From positions 62,001 to 126,000 of the forward strand of contig NZ_JAQZAK010000011.1 of assembly GCF_028737265.1 (NCBI RefSeq): DNA of 64,000 bases, read 5' to 3'. This document shows, one piece after another, positions 58,933-64,000 of the stretch. The notes beneath the pieces are model-generated. The model saw only the letters and a program-made list of their open reading frames with translations. It had not been told where the DNA came from and did no database searches. The position numbers and the translations under genes were made by a program. Origin of the DNA: Actinomycetospora callitridis (GTDB lineage: Bacteria > Actinomycetota > Actinomycetes > Mycobacteriales > Pseudonocardiaceae). The stretch's first letter is position 1. Every line of letters begins with the position of its first letter.

Positions 58933-59714
58933 CCGAGGAAGTCCGCGATCACCGGGTTCACCAGGTCCGGGCGCACCAGCGGTGCCATGTGGCCGCCCTC
59001 GGGGAGGGCGTGGAAGCGCCAGTCCGGGCGTTCGTGCCGGAGCACCTCGACGACCTCGCGGAGGGGACGACGCGTCGCGGGGTCGTGGACGAGGAGCGTC
59101 GGCACACCGGTCGGCGCGACCTCGTCGAGCGTCAGGTCCGGGTCCGTCACCGCGTCCCACTCGTGGCGGTTGGGCGGCAGGGCGGCGACGAACGCGGCGC
59201 GTCGGTGGTCGGCCATCGCGTCCCAGGAGCCGTCGCCGAGCCAGTAGTCGGCGAAGCGCGGGGCGACCTCGTCCCACGCGCCGGCGTCGCCGCGGCCCTG
59301 GACGTGGTCGCGCAGCTCGCAGGCCTCGGCGAAGGCGTCGGCGCGCCCGGCGCGGGCGAGCAGCGCGACGGGGTTGGGCTCGAGCAGGACGAGCGTGCCG
59401 ACGCGGTCGCCGAGCTCGACGGCCGCGCGCATCGCCACCGCCCCGCCGAAGGAGTGGCCGACGAGCGCGACCGGGCCGTCGACGTCGTCGAGCACCGCGT
59501 GGACGAGCGCGGCCTGGTCGGTGAGCCGTTGAGGCCGGTCGCCGGGCCACGGCGGCGTGGCGCCGTAGCCGAGGAGGTTGATCGCCAGCACGCGGTGGCG
59601 GTCCCGGAGCTCGGCGGTCAGCGCATTCCACTGCCGGTTCCCGCTCACCGAGCTGTGCAGGAGCACCACCGGCGGCCCCGACCCGGAGTCGAGCACGTCG
59701 ACCGGCGGGCTCAT
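58914..59714 (-). CDS. Alpha/beta hydrolase
   Basis: 266 residues. Oxyanion region VVLLHSSVSGNRQWNAL, nucleophile GHSFGGAVA, late VPTLLVHDPATR and catalytic His in LPEGGHMAPLVRPDLV. Probably an esterase or C-C hydrolase for an intermediate of the linked carboxylase operon. ATG 59714 starts MSPPVDVLDSG. It follows the biotin carboxylase after a hairpin. Confidence 0.9.
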   Translation of the reverse strand: MSPPVDVLDSGSGPPVVLLHSSVSGNRQWNALTAELRDRHRVLAINLLGYGATPPWPGDRPQRLTDQAALVHAVLDDVDGPVALVGHSFGGAVAMRAAVELGDRVGTLVLLEPNPVALLARAGRADAFAEACELRDHVQGRGDAGAWDEVAPRFADYWLGDGSWDAMADHRRAAFVAALPPNRHEWDAVTDPDLTLDEVAPTGVPTLLVHDPATRRPLREVVEVLRHERPDWRFHALPEGGHMAPLVRPDLVNPVIADFLGQPRSS

Positions 59715-59772
59715 GCCCGGGTCGCCCGCGGCGCCGAGGCAGTCCGCGAACGGGGAGTTCGTGCGCGTAGAA

Positions 59773-59795
59773 GCAGCGAACAGCGCGTTCGCTGC
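59773..59795 (-). terminator. Hairpin after the biotin carboxylase gene
   Basis: GCAGCGAAC and GTTCGCTGC form a perfect 9-bp stem with a 5-nt loop, 1 nt after the stop codon on the minus strand, followed by TTCT. Likely terminator, possibly leaky toward the hydrolase gene. Confidence 0.7.
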
Positions 59796-59796
59796 A

Positions 59797-61143
59797 TCAG
59801 GACGGGCCCGCCAACCACGTCTCCAGCGTCGTGATGTCGTAGGTGCCGTCGACGACGGCGGGCTCGTCGAGCAGGCGCCGGTGCAGGCCGATGGTGGTCG
59901 GCAGGCCCTCGACGCGGTACTCGGCGAGGGCGCGGCGGCCGCGGGCCAGGGCCTGCTCGCGCGTCGGCGCCCAGACCGCGAGCTTCGCCACCAGCGAGTC
60001 GTAGAACGGCGGGACGACGTCGCCGGCCATGAGGGCGGTGTCGACGCGGACGCCGGGCCCACCCGGCAGCTCGAGGCCGGTCACCTCGCCGGGCGAGGGC
60101 AGGAAGTCCTGGTCGGGGTCCTCGGCGTTGACCCGGAACTCGATCGACGCGCCCCGGCGGACGATGTCGTCCTGGGCCACCGACAGCGGCTCCCCGCCCG
60201 CGATGCGCAGCTGCTCCGCGACGAGGTCGAGCCCGGTGATCCACTCGGTGACCGGGTGCTCGACCTGGATGCGCGTGTTCATCTCGATGAAGAAGAACTC
60301 CTCGCCCTCGACGAGGAACTCCACCGTGCCCGCGCCGACGTAGCCGACCTGCGACGACAGCCGCACGGCCGCGTCGCACAACGCCGACCGCAGCTCCGAG
60401 GAGAGCCCGGGCGCCGGCGCCTCCTCCAGGATCTTCTGCCGGCGCCGCTGCAGCGAGCACTCCCGCTCGAAGCAGTGCACGACGGAGCCGTGGGTGTCGG
60501 CGAGCACCTGCACCTCGACGTGGCGCGGCCCCTGCAGCGCCCGCTCGAGGTACACCTTGTCCGACCCGAACGCCGACGACGCCTCGCGCTGGGCCTCGAC
60601 CACCACGGTGCGCAGCTCGCCGGCCGACGCGGCCGGCCGGATGCCCCGTCCCCCGCCGCCGGCCGAGGCCTTGACGAGCACCGGGTAGCCGACCTCCTCG
60701 GCCGCGGCGACGGCGTAGTCGGCCGAGGAGACCTCGTCGCTGCCCGGCACCACCGGCACGTCCGCCGAGCGCGCCACCGCCCGCGCCGCCGCCTTGTCCC
60801 CCATCGTCGCGATCACCGACGACGGCGGGCCGACGAACGTCAGCCCCGCCTCCTCGACGGCCGCGGCGAACGACGGCCGCTCGGAGAGGAAGCCGTAGCC
60901 GGGGTGCACCGCGTCGACCCCGGCCGAGCGCGCCGCCTCGAGCACCGCGTCGGCGTTGAGGTAGCTCTTCGACGCCGACGACTTGCCGATGTGCACCGCG
61001 TCGTCGGCGTGCCGGACGTGCGCGGCGGACGCGTCGGCGTCGGAGTACACGGCGACCGACCGGATGCCCAGCTCCCGGCAGGCCCGCACGACCCGCAGCG
61101 CGATCTCTCCGCGGTTGGCGACCAGGACGCTTCGCAGGCTCAC
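59797..61143 (-). CDS. accC: Biotin carboxylase subunit
   Basis: 448 residues, standard length. SLRSVLVANRGEIALRVVRACRELGI, ATP-grasp KASAGGGGRGIR, HVEVQVLADTHGSVVHCFERECSLQRRRQKILEEAPAP, FFFIEMNTRIQVEHPVTEWITGLDLV. Carboxylates the biotin of the neighbouring carrier protein using ATP and bicarbonate. GTG 61143 overlaps the carrier-gene stop (GTGA). With PxpB/PxpC as carboxyltransferase-like partners it should form a carboxylase other than acetyl-CoA carboxylase. Confidence 0.94.
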   Translation of the reverse strand: MSLRSVLVANRGEIALRVVRACRELGIRSVAVYSDADASAAHVRHADDAVHIGKSSASKSYLNADAVLEAARSAGVDAVHPGYGFLSERPSFAAAVEEAGLTFVGPPSSVIATMGDKAAARAVARSADVPVVPGSDEVSSADYAVAAAEEVGYPVLVKASAGGGGRGIRPAASAGELRTVVVEAQREASSAFGSDKVYLERALQGPRHVEVQVLADTHGSVVHCFERECSLQRRRQKILEEAPAPGLSSELRSALCDAAVRLSSQVGYVGAGTVEFLVEGEEFFFIEMNTRIQVEHPVTEWITGLDLVAEQLRIAGGEPLSVAQDDIVRRGASIEFRVNAEDPDQDFLPSPGEVTGLELPGGPGVRVDTALMAGDVVPPFYDSLVAKLAVWAPTREQALARGRRALAEYRVEGLPTTIGLHRRLLDEPAVVDGTYDITTLETWLAGPS

Positions 61144-61382
61144 GTCTCCAGCTCGACCAGGTCCTGGCCGATGGTCACCTCGTCCTCGTTCTCGACGAGG
61201 AACTTCGACACGGTGCCCGCGGCGTCGGCCTTCACCTCGTGGAAGGTCTTCATGACCTCGACGAGACCCACCGTGTCGCCCTCGCTGACGGACGCCCCCT
61301 CCGTGACGTAGGGGTCCGCGTCGGGTGAGGGCCGGTGGTAGAAGACGCCGGGCGTGCGGGACGTGATGGTGTGGCTGCCCAC
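61140..61382 (-). CDS. accB: Short biotin carboxyl carrier protein
   Basis: 80 residues with one biotinyl domain: VSEGDTVGLVEVMKTFHEVKADAAGTVSKFLVENEDEVTIGQDLVELE; the Lys of VMKTF is the biotin site. Much shorter than AccB (about 155) because the Pro/Ala linker is absent. GTG 61382 is set by GAGGAGG 8 nt upstream. It lies between pxpC and accC. Confidence 0.93.
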   Translation of the reverse strand: MGSHTITSRTPGVFYHRPSPDADPYVTEGASVSEGDTVGLVEVMKTFHEVKADAAGTVSKFLVENEDEVTIGQDLVELET

Positions 61383-61405
61383 GGACGTGCCTCCTCGAGG
61401 ATCGG

Positions 61406-62377
61406 TCAGGCGAGCGCGGAACGGATGCGGTCGAGCGCGCCGAGGCGGTCCTTGCGGACCTCCAGCGCGCCGTCGAGGTCGACGGGCACGAAGCGCGTCC
61501 TGTCGCCGGTCTTGGTCTGGGCCAGCCGGTCGCGGTCGACGGACACGACGGTGCCGAGCGTCGCGTAGCCGCCCCCGGTGACCGCGTCCTGCAGCAGCAC
61601 GATCGGCTCGACGCCGCCGGGCACCTGCACCGACCCGACCGGGTAGCCGCAGTCGGTGACGTTGGCGGGGTCGCTCCCGGCGCCGAACGGCTGCTCGCGG
61701 GGCACGAACTCCAGCTCGGCACCCCGGAAGCGGTAGCCGACCCGGTTGGCGTCCGGGGTCACCTTCCACTCGGTGTCGGTGAACCGCGCGAGGCTGTCCT
61801 CGGTGAGCCGGTAGCTGTGCAGGCCGACGAGCAGGTGCACCTCGGCGGTCGACGGGTGCACCGGCACGTCGGAGGCGTCCACCCGCCGTCCCGCCCGGGG
61901 GTCCCGCGCGTCGGAGCCGATCGCCAGCTCGTCGCCGGCCCTCAGCGCGCGTCCCTCGAAGCCGCCGATCCCCACGAGCGTGTAGGTCGAGCGGCTGCCG
62001 TAGTACAGCGGCACGTCGACCCCGCCGGCGACGGCGATGTAGGGCCGCGCCCCGCCGCGGAGCTGACCGAACGACAGCACCGAGCCCGCCGACACCGCCA
62101 CCGACTCCCAGAGGGGGATCTCCTGGCCGTCCACGAACGCCGGGATGTCCGCGCCGGTCACCGCGATGACGGTGTCGACGGTGAACTCCAGCGTCGGGCC
62201 GAGGTAGACCGCCTCCAGCCCCGCGGCGCCCGGCTCGTTGCCGACCAGGGCGTTGCCGACGTGGTAGGCGAACGAGTCGAGTGCGCCCGAGGGCGGGAAG
62301 CCGATGCTGTAGTAGCCGAGCCGCCCGGTGTCCTGGACCGTCGTCTCCAGACCCGGGTCCTGCACGCGGATACTCAC
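61406..62377 (-). CDS. pxpC: 5-oxoprolinase subunit C / biotin-dependent carboxyltransferase
   Basis: 323 residues. VQDTGRLGYYSIGFPPSGALDSFAYHVGNALVGN and VAGGVDVPLYYGSRSTYTLVGIGGFEGRALRAGDEL are PxpC/KipA signatures; FTDTEWKVTPDANRVGYRFRG, YPVGSVQVPGGVEPIVLLQDAVTGGGYATLGTV. Related to the second half of urea-amidolyase carboxyltransferases. GTG 62377 overlaps the pxpB stop. Confidence 0.93.
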   Translation of the reverse strand: MSIRVQDPGLETTVQDTGRLGYYSIGFPPSGALDSFAYHVGNALVGNEPGAAGLEAVYLGPTLEFTVDTVIAVTGADIPAFVDGQEIPLWESVAVSAGSVLSFGQLRGGARPYIAVAGGVDVPLYYGSRSTYTLVGIGGFEGRALRAGDELAIGSDARDPRAGRRVDASDVPVHPSTAEVHLLVGLHSYRLTEDSLARFTDTEWKVTPDANRVGYRFRGAELEFVPREQPFGAGSDPANVTDCGYPVGSVQVPGGVEPIVLLQDAVTGGGYATLGTVVSVDRDRLAQTKTGDRTRFVPVDLDGALEVRKDRLGALDRIRSALA

Positions 62378-63279
62378 CCGTACAGCACCTCCTTCATCGC
62401 CGCGTTGGTGCCGTCGGGGTCGGCGAGGAACCGGCTCGGCGAGAACTCGAGCTCCTTGTACGAGTACCGCCAGGTGCCCGCGTCGACCTGCGCGCGGACG
62501 TCGTCGTACTCCTCGCGGTCGACGCGCCGGTAGTTGATCACGTCTCCGTGCTTGAAGAACACCACCGAGTCGTTCTCGGCGAAGTCCGGCAGGCGCTGCT
62601 CGCCGTCGAAGATCGGCGCGGGCGCCGAGCCGAAGAGCTGGTAGCCGCCCGCACCCTTCACCGGGTAGATCACCGCGAACGCGCCGCCGAACCCGAACGC
62701 CCGCTCCGGGGTCTCGGTGCGCGGGCGGACGTACTTGGGCACCTCGACCTGCCGCTCGCGGGGCACCAGCTGGAAGCACCACGGCAGCCCGGGGACGAAC
62801 CCCATCATCGTCACCAGGTACGGCGACGCGGCGAGCGCGTCGATGAAGTCCTCGGTCGAGCTGTAGCCGTTGATCCGGGCCCCGTAGTCGAGGTCGGTGC
62901 CGTTCGGGTCCTGGTGGCGGTCGCGGAACTTCATGAGGACCTCGTGGGTCCACGGGTCGTTCAGCATGATCGGGACGTCGATGATCCGCGACGCCACGGT
63001 GAGGTCGTCGGAGAGCTCGCCGACCTCACCCTCGATGCGTTTCAGCTCGCGGACGAGGTCGCGCGGGTGCAGCCGGTCCGGGTCGACGCGCACCATGTAC
63101 GACGCGTTCGACGGCGCGATCTCCTCGACGCCCGGGATCGCCTCCTCGGCCAGCCGCCGGGTGATCGCCAGCGACCGGAAGTGCACCGGCAGGCTCATCG
63201 CCGCGGACAGCTCGACGTAGACGAACTCGTCGCCGCCGTGGTCGTAGCGGGTCTCCGTCTCGGCCTCCGTGGCGGTCAT
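62374..63279 (-). CDS. pxpB: 5-oxoprolinase subunit B / allophanate hydrolase subunit 1 family
   Basis: 301 residues, longer than PxpB (about 220). VEEIAPSNASYMVRVDPDRL, IIDVPIMLNDPWT, VTMMGFVPGLPWCFQL and YVRPRTETPERAFGFGGAFAVIYPVKGAGGYQLFG fit the KipI/AHS1 family, with an extra C-terminal segment. Partner of PxpC. ATG 63279 overlaps the CoxL-like gene stop (ATGA), so operon order is coxL-like, pxpB, pxpC, accB, accC. Confidence 0.92.
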   Translation of the reverse strand: MTATEAETETRYDHGGDEFVYVELSAAMSLPVHFRSLAITRRLAEEAIPGVEEIAPSNASYMVRVDPDRLHPRDLVRELKRIEGEVGELSDDLTVASRIIDVPIMLNDPWTHEVLMKFRDRHQDPNGTDLDYGARINGYSSTEDFIDALAASPYLVTMMGFVPGLPWCFQLVPRERQVEVPKYVRPRTETPERAFGFGGAFAVIYPVKGAGGYQLFGSAPAPIFDGEQRLPDFAENDSVVFFKHGDVINYRRVDREEYDDVRAQVDAGTWRYSYKELEFSPSRFLADPDGTNAAMKEVLYG

Positions 63280-64000
63280 GTGGTCACCTTGGCGGCCCCG
63301 TCGAGGGCGCGCCAGACCCGCTGCGGGGTCAGCGGCATGTCGAGGTGCGTGACGCCTCGGGCGGCGAGCGCGTCGATCGCCGCGTTCACCACGGCGGGCG
63401 ACGAGCCGATCGCCCCGGACTCCCCGATCCCCTTGGCGCCCAGCGGGTTGGTGGGCGACAGGGTGACGGTCTGGTCCAGGTCGAACGACGGCAGGTCGCT
63501 CGCGGCGGGCACGGCGTAGTCGGCGAGCGTCGCGGCCGTCGGCTGGCCGTCCTCGTCGAACGTGGCGTGCTCGTAGAGCGCCTGCGCGATGCCCTGGGCG
63601 ATCCCGCCGTGCAGCTGCCCGTCGACGATCTGGGGGTTGACGATCCGCCCGCAGTCGTCGACCGCGACGAAGCGCCGCACGGTGGTCATCCCGGTCTCGG
63701 TGTCGACCTCGACGACGCAGATGTGCGTGCCGAACGGCCACGTGAAGTTCGGCGGGTCGAAGTGGTAGTCGGCGGTGAGGTTGGGCTCCATGCCCTCGGG
63801 CAGGTCGGCGGCCAGCGACGCCGCGCCGGCGATCTCCTGGATCGTGATCGACGGCCCGGAGGTGCCGGCCACGGAGAACGTGCCGTCGACGAACTGGAGG
63901 TCCGTCTCGCTGGCCTCGAGCAGGTGCGCGGCGATCAGCCTGGCCTTGGCCACCACCTTCTCGGCCGCCCCGAACACCGCGGTGCCCCCGACGGCGAGGC
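63276..64000 (-). CDS. Molybdenum hydroxylase large subunit (CoxL-like), 5' end outside
   Basis: Only the last about 240 residues are in the window. HICVVEVDTETGMTTVRRFVAVDDCGRIVNPQIVDGQLHGGIAQGIAQALYE and TLSPTNPLGAKGIGESGAIGSSPAVVNAAIDAL, with the catalytic Glu in GIGESG, are the C-terminal molybdopterin domain of the xanthine dehydrogenase/CO dehydrogenase family. The frame is open to the right edge. Hydroxylates N-heterocycles, aldehydes or purines in relatives; the AYRCSFR motif of true CO dehydrogenase, if any, lies outside. First visible gene of the operon. Confidence 0.92.
   Translation of the reverse strand, partial: LAVGGTAVFGAAEKVVAKARLIAAHLLEASETDLQFVDGTFSVAGTSGPSITIQEIAGAASLAADLPEGMEPNLTADYHFDPPNFTWPFGTHICVVEVDTETGMTTVRRFVAVDDCGRIVNPQIVDGQLHGGIAQGIAQALYEHATFDEDGQPTAATLADYAVPAASDLPSFDLDQTVTLSPTNPLGAKGIGESGAIGSSPAVVNAAIDALAARGVTHLDMPLTPQRVWRALDGAAKVTT

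Noticed and set aside
55552..59631. A 1359-codon minus-strand open frame across the aminotransferase, NmrA-like and pxpA genes
   Set aside because: Composition is that of an antisense shadow; the plus-strand genes have clear motifs and ribosome sites.

Overview
The window is very high-GC DNA with dense, often overlapping genes and frequent GTG starts. This gene content points to an actinobacterium, most likely of the Pseudonocardiaceae type (Pseudonocardia/Actinomycetospora-like). The supporting genes are a DUF222/HNH protein, LutABC, IniA/IniC-type dynamins, AfsR/BTAD and LAL regulators and a fused indolepyruvate oxidoreductase. The genus is an inference; no rRNA or marker gene is present. 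I saw no insertion sequence, prophage, CRISPR array or true tRNA gene.

Layout. 1-9.9 kb holds housekeeping and small metabolic genes: ilvD (cut by the edge), an SsuD-like fragment, a YceI gene with twin operators, a YihY membrane protein, inorganic pyrophosphatase, an ABM/DUF3500/carboxylesterase chain, an SDR, DUF3224 and OsmC. 9.9-22.9 kb holds the iorAB fusion with a divergent Lrp regulator, an arylamine N-acetyltransferase/thioesterase pair, a DUF222-HNH protein, an SPL-type radical SAM protein, an ArsR/SRPBCC pair with a perfect operator palindrome, and a phosphotriesterase/acyl-CoA ligase pair. 22.9-24.1 kb is a less GC-rich stretch with small unknown genes. 24.1-29.8 kb holds lutABC with a divergent large LuxR-family ATPase.

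The most unusual region is 29.8-38.1 kb. It resembles the mycobacterial iniBAC locus: two overlapping dynamin-like GTPases (IniA- and IniC-like), a small Arg-rich protein and a membrane-anchored Hsp70-like protein. In the first position lies a protein with 16 perfect-length tandem nonapeptides rich in Trp, Tyr, His, Cys and Pro. The upstream regions of this repeat gene and of the hsp70-like gene share three sequence blocks, one with identical internal spacing, which argues for co-regulation.

38.1-51.1 kb holds a UPF0104 membrane protein, a MetE-like/HMG-CoA-lyase/aldehyde-dehydrogenase run, and a Ro60 homologue (rsr). Directly upstream of rsr is a structured RNA whose core is a circularly permuted tRNA-like fold, matching the YrlA type of bacterial Y RNA. 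A second Lrp regulator follows, divergent from an AceE-like 2-oxoacid dehydrogenase E1, then a lipase-maturation-factor homologue and a phytoene-desaturase-like flavoenzyme. At 51.33 kb two divergent genes (GntR/FCD regulator and amidohydrolase) have both lost their 5' ends at one junction. The right end holds DUF1636, a BTAD/AAA regulator, a class III aminotransferase, an NmrA-like protein and pxpA. Facing them is an operon of a CoxL-like molybdenum hydroxylase subunit (cut by the edge), pxpB, pxpC, a biotin carrier, biotin carboxylase and an alpha/beta hydrolase, probably a lactam or N-heterocycle breakdown route.
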